A DNA stretch of 45,094 nt from Ferrovibrio sp046294345. Its GTDB lineage: Bacteria > Pseudomonadota > Alphaproteobacteria > Ferrovibrionales > Ferrovibrionaceae. The translations under genes were made by a program, and so were the position numbers. This document shows positions 15,848 through 25,232 of the stretch, one piece after another (positions within the stretch are counted from its first letter, which is position 1; every line of letters starts with the position of its first letter). Location: assembly GCA_046294345.1 (NCBI GenBank), contig JBKBJT010000028.1, forward strand, positions 1 to 45,094. Reading direction: 5' to 3'. Under the pieces are notes generated by a model. It did not search any database, was not told the DNA's origin, and saw only the letters and a list, made by a program, of their open reading frames with translations.

Positions 15848-16053
15848 GCGATGGTTCGCCGGGCGGCTTGCGTCGAGCGGCGATGAAAAGGGAATGCGGT
15901 GCGGGCCGGCCGGAAGGCATATGCCCAAAACCGCGGCAGCCCCCGCTACGGTAGGCGGTGAGCGGCGCGCATCAGGCCACTGGACAGAATGTTATGTCGT
16001 CCGGGAAGGCGCGCGATCCGCATCGACCCGCGAGCCCGGAGACCTGCCATCGC
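15848..16053 (+). ncRNA. Cobalamin riboswitch (B12 element)
   Basis: All the main conserved blocks occur in order: AAGGGAATGCGGTG (from 15879), GGCAGCCCCCGCTACGGTA (15935-15953), GCCACTGG (15976-15983), GTCCGGGAAGGCG (around 16000) and the B12 box GAGCCCGGAGACCTGCC (16032-16048). The closing P1 stem is a perfect 7-bp pair, GCGATGG (15848-15854) with CCATCGC (16047-16053). It should bind adenosylcobalamin and reduce expression of the downstream operon. The 127 bases to cobW contain a small hairpin, CGCTT/AAGCG (16051-16066), that overlaps the P1 3' strand and could be part of the expression platform. No U-tract terminator is seen, so translational or Rho-dependent control is likely. Confidence 0.95.
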
Positions 16054-16180
16054 TTTGGTCGAAGCGGAACCGTCGGACGGGGTGTGCCGGCGCCCGGGTT
16101 GTGCCATCCTGCCCCCTCGCAAGCGGCGGACCGGCATTCCTGTTCCGCGACGGCGTCATGCGATCAGGACGCTTGAACCC

Positions 16181-17221
<1,041 letters not shown>

Positions 17222-17247
17222 CGGACGGCTGAAGGGGGGAAGCCGGC

Positions 17248-20200
17248 TTGCATCTGCTCAATGCCATACCGGGTGGCGCGGCGGCGACGGAGTCTCCCGT
17301 CGACCTGCGGCAATCGCCCGGCGACATCGTGGTGTTGAGCGCCGCCGATTCCGAACTGGCGGCCCTGAGCGCGGCCTGCGCCGCCCTGCCGGAAGACTTC
17401 CCCAGCCTGCGGCTGGCCAACCTGCTGCATCTCAGCCATCCCTATGCCGTCGACCTCTATGTCGAGCAGGTGATCGCGAAGGCACGGCTGGTGATCGTGC
17501 GGCTGCTGGGCGGCCAGAGCTACTGGACCTATGGGGTGGAACGGCTGAGCGATGTCTGCCGCGCCCGGGGCATCGCGCTGGCCTTCCTGCCCGGCGACCG
17601 CCAGCCCGATCCGGCGCTGGATGGTTTCTCGACGCTGGACGACGACACCCGCACCACCCTGTTCGGCTATTTCCGCGAAGGCGGCATCGACAATTTGGGC
17701 CAGATGCTGCGTTGCGCCGCGGCCCTGATCGGCCGCGACGAGGATCCCCTGCCGGCGCGGCCCCTGCCGGCGGCCGGGCTGTATTGGCCGGGCCATGCCG
17801 AACCCGATCTCAACACCCTGCGCCGGATTTGGGCCGAGCATAAATGCGCGGCGCAGCCGGTGGCCGCCATCGTGTTCTATCGCGCCCTGCTGCAGGCGGG
17901 CGACATCGCCGCCGTGGATGCGCTGATCGAGGCCCTGGCGGCGGAAGGCATGAGCCCGCTGCCGATTTACGTCACCAGCCTGAAGGACCGCCTGTCGGCC
18001 GACATGGCCTCGACGCTGATCGAGCAGGCCCTGCCCGACGTGATCCTGAATGCCACCAGCTTCGCCATCGGCAATCCGCGCGGCGAGGGCGGCAGCGAAG
18101 ACCCGCTGGGCCAGAGCGACTGCCCGGTGCTGCAGGTGGTGTTCGCCTCCAGCCCGCGCGAGCTGTGGCAGGACGGCACGCGCGGCCTGAATGCGCGCGA
18201 CCTTGCCATCGCTGTCGCGCTGCCCGAGATCGACGGCCGCATCCTGACCCGCGCCGTCGCCTTCAAGGCCGAGGCCGTGTTCGACCGGCGCACCGAATGC
18301 AGCATCGTGCGGCTGGTGCCCGATGCCGGACGCTGCGCCTTCACCGCGAAACTGGCTGCCGCCTGGTCGCGGCTGGCGCGCCTGTCGCCGGCCGAGCGCC
18401 GCATCGCCATCGTGCTGGCCAATTACCCGAACCGCGACGGCCGGATCGGCAACGGCGTCGGCCTCGATACGCCGCAGAGCGTGGTGCAGATCCTGCGCGC
18501 CATGAAGGATGCCGGGTATGAGCTGAACGCCCTGCCGGTCAGCGGCAACCGCCTGATCGCCGCGCTGACCGAGGGCGTCACCAACGATTTCAGCCAGACC
18601 TCCGCCCGCCGTGTGCGCGCCAGCTATCCGCTAGTGCTGTATCGCCGCTTTTTCGACAGCCTGCCGGCGGCTTTGCGCGAGGCCGTCACGGCGCGCTGGG
18701 GCGCACCGGAAGACGATCCGCAGCTGCAGGCCGACGGCTTCGCCCTGCCGGTTTTGCCGCTGGGCAACGTGGCGGTGATGATCCAGCCGGCGCGCGGCTA
18801 CAACATCGATCCCGCGCGCAGCTACCACGATCCCGACCTGGTACCGCCGCATAACTACATCGCCGCCTATGCCTGGCTGCGCGAAAGCTTCGGTGCCGAT
18901 GCCGTGATCCATTGCGGCAAGCACGGCAACCTGGAATGGCTGCCCGGCAAGGCGCTGGCGCTCAGCGAGGCCTGCTTCCCCGAAGCCGTATTCGGCCCGC
19001 TGCCGCAGCTCTATCCCTTCATCGTCAACGATCCCGGCGAAGGCACCCAGGCCAAGCGCCGCACAGCCGCCGTGATCCTCGACCACCTGACACCGCCGCT
19101 GACGCGGGCGGAAATCTATGGCGACCTCGCAGCACTCGAACAGCTGGTCGACGAATATTACGAGGCCGCCGGCCTCGACCGCCGCCGCCTGCCTTTGCTG
19201 GCCGAGCGCATCATCGACGAGGCGCGCCGGCTGGGCCTGGATGCCGATTGCGACATCAAGCCGGGCGAGCCGACGGAAAGCGCGCTGCTCAAGCTCGACA
19301 ACCATCTCTGCGACCTGAAGGAACTGCAGATCCGCGACGGCCTGCATGTCTATGGCGTGAAGCCCCAAGGCGAACAGCTTGTCGATCTTCTGGTGGCTTT
19401 GGTTCGTCTGCCGCGCGGACGCACCGGGCGCAGCCGGGCGGGCGACGAGTCGATCCTGCGCGCCCTGGCCGCCGACCTCAAACTGGACTGCGACCCCTTG
19501 GGCATCGACTATGCCGCCGACTGGACGGGGCCGAAGCCGGCAATACTGGCCGACCTGGTCGTCGCGCCCTGGCGCAGTTTCGGCGACACCGTGGAACGGC
19601 TGGAATGTCTGGCCCGGCAGCTGATCGCCGACCGCCGCCTGCCGGAGGACCACTGGACCGCCACGCAGGCGGTACTGCACGCGGTGGATTACGAATTGCG
19701 CCCCGCCGTCCTGCGCTGCGGCTATGCCGAGATCGAAAACCTGCTGCGTGGCATGGATGGCCGTTTCGTGCCGCCGGGCCCAAGCGGCGCGCCGACGCGC
19801 GGCCGGCCCGACGTGCTGCCGACCGGGCGCAATTTTTTCTCGATGGATGCGCGCAGCCTGCCCACGCCGACGGCCTGGACCCTGGGCTGGCAATCGGCCG
19901 ACGCGCTGCTGCAGCGCCACCGCCAGGATCATGGCGAATGGCCGCGCGCCATCCTGCTGAATGCCTGGGGCACCGCCAACATGCGCACCGGCGGCGACGA
20001 CATCGCCCAGGCGCTCGCATTGATCGGCGCGCGCCCCACCTGGGAAACCGGATCGGGGCGCGTCACCGGTTTCGAGATCGTGCCGCTCGACCTGCTCGAC
20101 CGGCCGCGCGTGGATGTCACGCTGAAAGTCAGCGGCTTCTTCCGCGACGCCTTCCCGGCCCAGGTGGCGCTGTTCGATGCCGCCAGCCGCGCCGTGCAGG

Positions 20201-21006
20201 CGCTGGACGAACCCGATCACCTCAATCCGCTGGCCATGCATGCGCGCGGCGAGATCCAGCGGCTCACGGCCAGCGGTCTGCCACTGGAAGCGGCGAAACG
20301 CAGCGCAGGCTATCGCATCTTCGGCGCCAAGCCCGGGGCCTATGGCGCCGGCCTGCAGGCCCTGGTGGATGAAGGCGGCTGGGACTCCGCCGACGACCTG
20401 GCGCGCGCCTATATCGCCTGGGGCGGGTATGCCTATGGCGCGGAAGCCGAGGGCGTGGAGGATTATGCCGGCTTCACCCGCCGCCTGGCGCGCACCGACG
20501 CGGTGGTGCAGAACCAGGACAACCGCGAGCATGACCTGCTCGATTCCGACGATTACTACCAGTTCGAGGGCGGCGCCTTCGCCGCCGTGCAGTATGCCTC
20601 GGGCACGACGCCGACCGCCTACCACAACGACCATTCCCGCCCCGAGGCGCCGCGCATCCGCCGGCTGGAGGAAGAGATCGCCCGGGTGGTGCGGGGCCGC
20701 GCCGCCAATCCGAAATGGATCGCCGGCGTGAAGCGCCATGGCTACAAGGGCGCCTTCGAGATCGCCGCCACGGTGGATTACCTGTTCGCCTTCGCCGCCA
20801 CCACCGGCCTGGTACGCGACCATCAGTTCGACGCGCTCTACGACGCCTATCTGAACGACGCCGAGACGCGCGCCTTCATCGAGGAAAACAACCCGGCGGC
20901 GGCACGCGAGATCGCCGAACGCTTCCAGGAAGCGATCCGCCGCGGCCTGTGGCGGCCGCGCACCAATTCCGCCACCGACCTGCTGGAAAGGATGCTGGCC
21001 GCATGA
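17248..21006 (+). CDS. cobN: Cobaltochelatase subunit CobN
   Basis: Large chelatase subunit of 1252 residues, the usual CobN length, homologous to Mg-chelatase BchH/ChlH. With CobS and CobT it inserts cobalt into hydrogenobyrinate a,c-diamide in the late-insertion pathway. Recognisable parts are the N-terminal MHLLNAIPGG, the central ANYPNRDGRIGNGVGLDTP, IHCGKHGNLEWLPGKA, and the C-terminal AFEIAATVDYLFAFAATTG. The start is TTG 17248 with GGGGG seven to eight bases upstream, and MHLL is the normal beginning of the family. cobS and cobT are not in the window. The stop overlaps cobO (ATGA). Confidence 0.96.
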   Translation: MHLLNAIPGGAAATESPVDLRQSPGDIVVLSAADSELAALSAACAALPEDFPSLRLANLLHLSHPYAVDLYVEQVIAKARLVIVRLLGGQSYWTYGVERLSDVCRARGIALAFLPGDRQPDPALDGFSTLDDDTRTTLFGYFREGGIDNLGQMLRCAAALIGRDEDPLPARPLPAAGLYWPGHAEPDLNTLRRIWAEHKCAAQPVAAIVFYRALLQAGDIAAVDALIEALAAEGMSPLPIYVTSLKDRLSADMASTLIEQALPDVILNATSFAIGNPRGEGGSEDPLGQSDCPVLQVVFASSPRELWQDGTRGLNARDLAIAVALPEIDGRILTRAVAFKAEAVFDRRTECSIVRLVPDAGRCAFTAKLAAAWSRLARLSPAERRIAIVLANYPNRDGRIGNGVGLDTPQSVVQILRAMKDAGYELNALPVSGNRLIAALTEGVTNDFSQTSARRVRASYPLVLYRRFFDSLPAALREAVTARWGAPEDDPQLQADGFALPVLPLGNVAVMIQPARGYNIDPARSYHDPDLVPPHNYIAAYAWLRESFGADAVIHCGKHGNLEWLPGKALALSEACFPEAVFGPLPQLYPFIVNDPGEGTQAKRRTAAVILDHLTPPLTRAEIYGDLAALEQLVDEYYEAAGLDRRRLPLLAERIIDEARRLGLDADCDIKPGEPTESALLKLDNHLCDLKELQIRDGLHVYGVKPQGEQLVDLLVALVRLPRGRTGRSRAGDESILRALAADLKLDCDPLGIDYAADWTGPKPAILADLVVAPWRSFGDTVERLECLARQLIADRRLPEDHWTATQAVLHAVDYELRPAVLRCGYAEIENLLRGMDGRFVPPGPSGAPTRGRPDVLPTGRNFFSMDARSLPTPTAWTLGWQSADALLQRHRQDHGEWPRAILLNAWGTANMRTGGDDIAQALALIGARPTWETGSGRVTGFEIVPLDLLDRPRVDVTLKVSGFFRDAFPAQVALFDAASRAVQALDEPDHLNPLAMHARGEIQRLTASGLPLEAAKRSAGYRIFGAKPGAYGAGLQALVDEGGWDSADDLARAYIAWGGYAYGAEAEGVEDYAGFTRRLARTDAVVQNQDNREHDLLDSDDYYQFEGGAFAAVQYASGTTPTAYHNDHSRPEAPRIRRLEEEIARVVRGRAANPKWIAGVKRHGYKGAFEIAATVDYLFAFAATTGLVRDHQFDALYDAYLNDAETRAFIEENNPAAAREIAERFQEAIRRGLWRPRTNSATDLLERMLAA

Positions 21007-21647
21007 AAGTGAAGGAGCAGGGTTTGAGCGAGGACGAGGTCAACGCCCGCGCCAACGAGAAGGCGAAGAAGCGCAAGGAAGTGCGCGACCGCATGCTGGC
21101 GACCAAGACCATCGAGAAGGGCCTGCTCATGGTCCATACCGGCAAGGGCAAGGGCAAGTCCACCGCCGCCTTCGGCCTGGTGATGCGCGCCATCGGCAAC
21201 GGTTTCCGCGTCGGCATCGTGCAGTTCGTGAAGGGCAAGTGGCAGACCGGCGAACGGCCTGTGCTGGAGAAATTCCCCGAGCAGGTGACGATCAAGGCCA
21301 TGGGCGAAGGCTTCACCTGGGATACCCAGGACCGCGCCCGCGACATCGCCGCAGCAAAAGCCGCCTGGACCGAGGCGAAACGCATGATCGAGGCCTGCCG
21401 CAGCAATCCTCCGGCTTACGACATGCTGGTGTTCGACGAACTCAACATCGTGCTGCGCTACGACTACCTCGATCTGGCCGAGGTGGTGGAAACCCTTCGC
21501 CAGCGGCCGCCGATGCTCCATATCGTGGTGACCGGCCGCAACGCCAAGTCCGAGCTGATCGAGGCGGCCGACCTGGTGACCGAGATGACCGAGATCAAGC
21601 ATCCCTTCCAGGCCGGCGTGAAGGCCCAGAAGGGCATCGAGTTCTAA
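21003..21647 (+). CDS. cobO: Cob(I)yrinic acid a,c-diamide adenosyltransferase (CobA/CobO type)
   Basis: ATP:corrinoid adenosyltransferase of 214 residues that transfers the 5'-deoxyadenosyl group to Co(I) corrinoids. The P-loop is HTGKGKGKSTA (45-55), followed by VQFVKGKWQTGER, GEGFTWDTQD and DMLVFDELNIVLRYDYL, all typical of CobO/BtuR. The start at ATG 21003 overlaps the cobN stop by 4 bases; an N-terminal charged helix (NEKAKKRKEVRDRM) is normal for the family. A 15-base gap leads to cbiX. The symbol cobO follows the Pseudomonas naming. Confidence 0.96.
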   Translation: MKVKEQGLSEDEVNARANEKAKKRKEVRDRMLATKTIEKGLLMVHTGKGKGKSTAAFGLVMRAIGNGFRVGIVQFVKGKWQTGERPVLEKFPEQVTIKAMGEGFTWDTQDRARDIAAAKAAWTEAKRMIEACRSNPPAYDMLVFDELNIVLRYDYLDLAEVVETLRQRPPMLHIVVTGRNAKSELIEAADLVTEMTEIKHPFQAGVKAQKGIEF

Positions 21648-21662
21648 AGAGAGTCCAGCCCC

Positions 21663-22649
21663 ATGTTCCAGAACCCCTTCCAGAAGACCGGCGTGATGCT
21701 GTGCGGCCATGGCAGCCGCGACGAACGTGCCGTGGCGGAATTCACTGCCCTGGCCGATCACATGAAACGCCGCCTGCCGCAATACGATGTTGATTTCGGC
21801 TTCCTGGAATTCGCCACGCCGATCATACGCGAGGGCCTGGATGCCCTGCGCGCCAAGGGCAACACCAAGATCCTGGCCCTGCCCGGCATGCTGTTCGCCG
21901 CCGGCCATGCCAAGAACGACATCCCCAGCGTGCTCAACCGCTACCAGGCCGAACATCCGGATGTGAGCATACAGTATGGCCGCGACCTGGGCATCGACCT
22001 GAAGATGCTGCGTGCCGCCGGCGAGCGCGTGCAGCAGGCATTGAATGCCGCCGGCGACCATATCGGCCGCCACGAGACGGCCTTGGTGGTGGTGGGTCGC
22101 GGCACCTCGGACCCCGACGCCAATTCGAACATCGCCAAGGTCATGCGCATGCTGTGGGAGGGCTTCGGCTTCGGCTGGGCTGAGACGGCCTATTCCGGCG
22201 TCACCTTCCCGCTGGTGCAGCCCGCTTTGGAGCATGTGGCAAGGCTTGGCTACAAACGCGTGATCGTATTCCCGTATTTCCTGTTCACCGGCATCCTGGT
22301 CGAGCGCATCTACGAGCATACCGACCGCGTGGCCGCCGCCCATCCCGGCATCGAATTCGTCAAGGCCGGCTACCTGAACGACCATCCGCTGGTGCTGGAG
22401 GTGTTCGAGGACCGGCTGCAGGAAATCCTGGCCGGCACCAACAACATGAACTGCCAGATGTGCAAATACCGTGCGCAGGTTCTGGGTTTCGAGGACGAGG
22501 TCGGCCTGGCACAGGAAAGCCACCACCACCATGTGGAGGGCATCGGCACCGGAAAGCATGATCATGGGCACAGCCACGACCATAATCACGGCCACCACCC
22601 CTATCCCCATGCCGACCATCCGCTCGGCCCCAAGACGCTGACCAAGTGA
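21663..22649 (+). CDS. cbiX: Sirohydrochlorin cobaltochelatase, long form with Cys motif and His-rich tail
   Basis: Chelatase of 328 residues that inserts cobalt into sirohydrochlorin at the start of the early-insertion B12 route. It has two CbiX-like halves: the first carries H16 (CGHGSRD) and H82 (AAGHAKNDIP) as putative metal ligands, and the second has VVVGRGTSDPDANS. A C-x2-C motif, C264 and C267 in NMNCQMCKYR, matches the Fe-S site of long CbiX proteins. The tail from 287 is histidine-rich and may store or deliver cobalt. Its TGA overlaps the ATG of cobH. The presence of this gene beside cobN is notable. Confidence 0.93.
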   Translation: MFQNPFQKTGVMLCGHGSRDERAVAEFTALADHMKRRLPQYDVDFGFLEFATPIIREGLDALRAKGNTKILALPGMLFAAGHAKNDIPSVLNRYQAEHPDVSIQYGRDLGIDLKMLRAAGERVQQALNAAGDHIGRHETALVVVGRGTSDPDANSNIAKVMRMLWEGFGFGWAETAYSGVTFPLVQPALEHVARLGYKRVIVFPYFLFTGILVERIYEHTDRVAAAHPGIEFVKAGYLNDHPLVLEVFEDRLQEILAGTNNMNCQMCKYRAQVLGFEDEVGLAQESHHHHVEGIGTGKHDHGHSHDHNHGHHPYPHADHPLGPKTLTK

Positions 22650-23317
22650 TGGCCGGATCATCCAGATACGATTACCTGCGCGATCCCGACGCGATCTATC
22701 GTCTGTCGTTCCAGATGATCCGCGACGAGGTGGACCTGTCGCATCTGCCGCCGGGCATCGACGAACTGGCCCTGCGCCTGATCCATGCCAGCGCCATGCC
22801 CGACATCCTGCCCGACCTGGTCTGGACGCCCGACCTGCCGCTGGCTGTGCATGACGCGCTACGCGCCGGCCGGCCGATCCTGAGCGATGTCGACATGGTG
22901 GCTTATGGCGTGATCCGCTCGCGCCTGCCGGCGAATAATCCGGTGCTGAGTTTTCTCAACACACCGGAAGCGCGCGAAATCGGCCGCACAAAACAGATCA
23001 CCCGTTCGGCGGCGGCCGTGGAATTGTGGCAACCGCATCTGGCCCGCGCCGTGGTGGTGATCGGCAATGCGCCGACCGCCCTGTTCCGCCTGCTGGAGCT
23101 GCTGCTGGATGAAGGCGCGCCGAAACCGGCCGCCATTCTCGGCTTCCCGGTCGGTTTCGTCGGCGCGGCGGAATCGAAACAGGCGCTGATCGACGCCGCA
23201 CCCGAGGGCGTGGCTTTCGCCACCCTGAAAGGCCGGCGCGGCGGCAGTGCGATGGCAGCGGCTGCGATCAACGCGCTGGCGGCCTGGGAGCCCGCGAAGG
23301 AAAAGGTGGCGCCATGA
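22649..23317 (+). CDS. cobH: Precorrin-8X methylmutase
   Basis: CobH/CbiC moves the C-11 methyl group to C-12, converting (cobalt-)precorrin-8 to (cobyrinate) hydrogenobyrinate. The protein has 222 residues with YDYLRDPDAIYRLSF at the N terminus, the catalytic histidine in IHASAMPDI (H46), and VDMVAYGVIRSRL, VIGNAPTALFRLLEL and GFPVGFVGAAESK as strong family signatures. ATG 22649 is preferred; it overlaps the cbiX stop (TGATG). GTG 22646 is the alternative. cobL starts at its stop with a 4-base overlap. Confidence 0.95.
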   Translation: MAGSSRYDYLRDPDAIYRLSFQMIRDEVDLSHLPPGIDELALRLIHASAMPDILPDLVWTPDLPLAVHDALRAGRPILSDVDMVAYGVIRSRLPANNPVLSFLNTPEAREIGRTKQITRSAAAVELWQPHLARAVVVIGNAPTALFRLLELLLDEGAPKPAAILGFPVGFVGAAESKQALIDAAPEGVAFATLKGRRGGSAMAAAAINALAAWEPAKEKVAP

Positions 23318-24516
23318 CCCTGCCCTGGCTTTCCGTGATCGGCCTCGGCGAGGATGGGCTGAATGGCCTGGCGCCGGCGGCGCGGGCGCTGGCCGAGGAT
23401 GCGGAGATCCTGATCGGCGGCGAACGCCATCTGGCCCTGTTGCCCGAGTTGCCGAACCAGACGCGCATGACCTGGACGCGGCCTTTGCTCGATCTGGTCG
23501 AGCGCATTACCGATTATCGCGGCCGCCGCGTCTGCGTGCTGGCGACCGGCGACCCGATGTGGTTCGGCATCGGCGTGACACTGGCCAAACGCGTGCCGGC
23601 CGATGAGATGCGCATCTTCCCCCATATCAGTGCCTTCAGCCTGGCGGCCGCCCGCATGGGCTGGGCCGTGGATGCCTGCGACTGCCTCACGCTGCATGGC
23701 CGGCCGCTCGACCTGCTGGGCCTCCATCTGCAGCCCCATGCGAAGCTGCTGATCCTCTCCGACAATGGCCAGACGCCGGCACAGGTGGCGGCCTTTCTGA
23801 CCAAACGCGGTTTCGGCAGCGCTGAAATCAGCGTGCTGGAACATATGGGCGGCGCGGCGGAACGCCGGCATGACGGCGCGGCGAAGGGCTGGACGCTGGA
23901 ATCCTGCGCCGATTTCAACACCCTTGCGGTGCAGCTGCAGGATGGCCCGGGCCTGAGCCGCCTGGCCGGGCTGGATGACGACCTGTTCCTGCATGACGGC
24001 AACATCACCAAACGCGAAATCCGTGCCGTCACGTTATCAAAGCTAGCCCCCTTTGCCGGCGAGCTGCTCTGGGATGTCGGCGCCGGGTCGGGTTCGATCG
24101 GGATCGAATGGCTGCGTGCCGATCGCCGCAACCGCGCGATCGCCATCGAGGCGCGCGAAGGCCGGCGCGGCATGATTGCGCAGAATGCCCTGGCGCTGGG
24201 CGTACCGCATCTGGAAATCGTGGCCGGCAGCGTGCCGGCGGCGCTGGATGGCCTGCCCGCGCCGGATGCCATTTTCATCGGCGGCGGCATCATGGCAGAC
24301 GGCCTGATCGCGCGCTGCTGGGACATACTGAAACCCGGCGGCCGGCTGGTCGCCAATGTCGTGACGCTGGAAGGTGAGGCCAAGGTCGTGCAGGCGCGCC
24401 AGAGTTATGGCGGTGATCTCGGCCGCTTCAGCGTCTATCGCGCCGAGCCGGTCGGCCGCTTCCATGGCTGGCATGCCATGATGCCGGTGACGCAGTGGAG
24501 CGTGACAAAAGAATGA
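23314..24516 (+). CDS. cobL: Precorrin-6Y C5,15-methyltransferase (decarboxylating), CbiE-CbiT fusion
   Basis: Bifunctional enzyme of 400 residues that methylates C-5 and C-15 and decarboxylates the C-12 acetate. The N-terminal half (about 1-205) is a tetrapyrrole methylase domain, CbiE: VIGLGEDGLNGLAP, CVLATGDPMWFGIG, FPHISAFSLAAARMGW. The C-terminal half (about 215-400) is a Rossmann methyltransferase, CbiT: DDLFLHDGNITKREIRA and the SAM motif LLWDVGAGSGSIGIEW. It overlaps cobH and cobI by 4 bases each. The fused form is normal for both aerobic (CobL) and some anaerobic (CbiET) pathways. Confidence 0.95.
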   Translation: MTLPWLSVIGLGEDGLNGLAPAARALAEDAEILIGGERHLALLPELPNQTRMTWTRPLLDLVERITDYRGRRVCVLATGDPMWFGIGVTLAKRVPADEMRIFPHISAFSLAAARMGWAVDACDCLTLHGRPLDLLGLHLQPHAKLLILSDNGQTPAQVAAFLTKRGFGSAEISVLEHMGGAAERRHDGAAKGWTLESCADFNTLAVQLQDGPGLSRLAGLDDDLFLHDGNITKREIRAVTLSKLAPFAGELLWDVGAGSGSIGIEWLRADRRNRAIAIEAREGRRGMIAQNALALGVPHLEIVAGSVPAALDGLPAPDAIFIGGGIMADGLIARCWDILKPGGRLVANVVTLEGEAKVVQARQSYGGDLGRFSVYRAEPVGRFHGWHAMMPVTQWSVTKE

Positions 24517-25232
24517 GTGGTACCCTGTATGGCCTCGGCATCGGACCGGGTGACCCCGAGCTGATCACCCTGAAGGCGCTGCGCCTGCTGCAGGCCGCCG
24601 ATGTGGTGGCCTATCCCGCGCCCGAGCAGGGCGACAGCCTGGCCCGCCGCATCGTGGCGCCGCATTTAAGCGGCAAGCAGGCAGAGCTGGCCATCCGCAT
24701 GCCGCTCAGCGTGGCGCGGTTTCCGGCCCAGGCCGTGTATGAACAGGCCACCGGCGATCTCGCAGCGCATCTCAAAGCGGGCCGCAACGTGGCGGTGCTG
24801 TGCGAAGGCGATCCCTTCCTCTATGGTTCGTTCATGTATCTGTTCGGCCGGCTGAGCGAGGATTTCCCGGTCGAGATCGTGCCCGGCGTGTCGTCGCTCA
24901 CCGCCTGTGCCGCCGCCCTGCAATATCCGCTGGTGTCGCGCAACGACGTGCTGACCGTGATTCCCGCACCGCTGGACGACGAGACCATCGCGCATAAACT
25001 GCTGCATACCGATGCCGCCGCAATCCTGAAACTGGGCCGGCACGGGCCGCGTGTGATCGAGCTGCTCAACCGCCTGCATCTGGCGGATCGCGCCCGCTAT
25101 ATCGAACGCGCCACCATGACCGAGCAGCGCATCCTGCCGCTGTCCGAGGTCGACCCTTCGGCCATCCCCTATTTCGCCATGATCGTGGTACACCGCAAAG
25201 GCCGCCAGCATTTCATGGAGTTCGGCGCATGA
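24513..25232 (+). CDS. cobI: Precorrin-2 C20-methyltransferase
   Basis: CobI/CbiL methylates C-20 of precorrin-2 or cobalt-factor II. The protein has 239 residues and a tetrapyrrole methylase fold: LYGLGIGPGDPELITLKALRL at the N terminus (in part), VLCEGDPFLYGSFMYLFGRL, and IVPGVSSLTACAAAL. ATG 24513 overlaps the cobL stop; a GTG at 24495 would add six residues with no family match. Whether it uses the metal-free or cobalt substrate cannot be told from motifs, but the linked cbiX and cbiG favour the cobalt form. Confidence 0.94.
   Translation: MSGTLYGLGIGPGDPELITLKALRLLQAADVVAYPAPEQGDSLARRIVAPHLSGKQAELAIRMPLSVARFPAQAVYEQATGDLAAHLKAGRNVAVLCEGDPFLYGSFMYLFGRLSEDFPVEIVPGVSSLTACAAALQYPLVSRNDVLTVIPAPLDDETIAHKLLHTDAAAILKLGRHGPRVIELLNRLHLADRARYIERATMTEQRILPLSEVDPSAIPYFAMIVVHRKGRQHFMEFGA

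Noticed and set aside
18631..20823. A 730-codon open frame on the minus strand inside cobN
   Set aside because: It is an antisense shadow of a certain gene in very GC-rich DNA; its composition (runs of H, Q, R, G) is not protein-like and no motif is seen.
22515..22625. His-rich repeats at the end of cbiX as a possible frameshift or repeat expansion
   Set aside because: The frame stays open and in register to a stop that couples with cobH; His-rich tails are normal in CbiX.
20847..22661. A 604-codon minus-strand frame across cobO and cbiX
   Set aside because: It is the complement of two well-supported genes with a low-complexity product.
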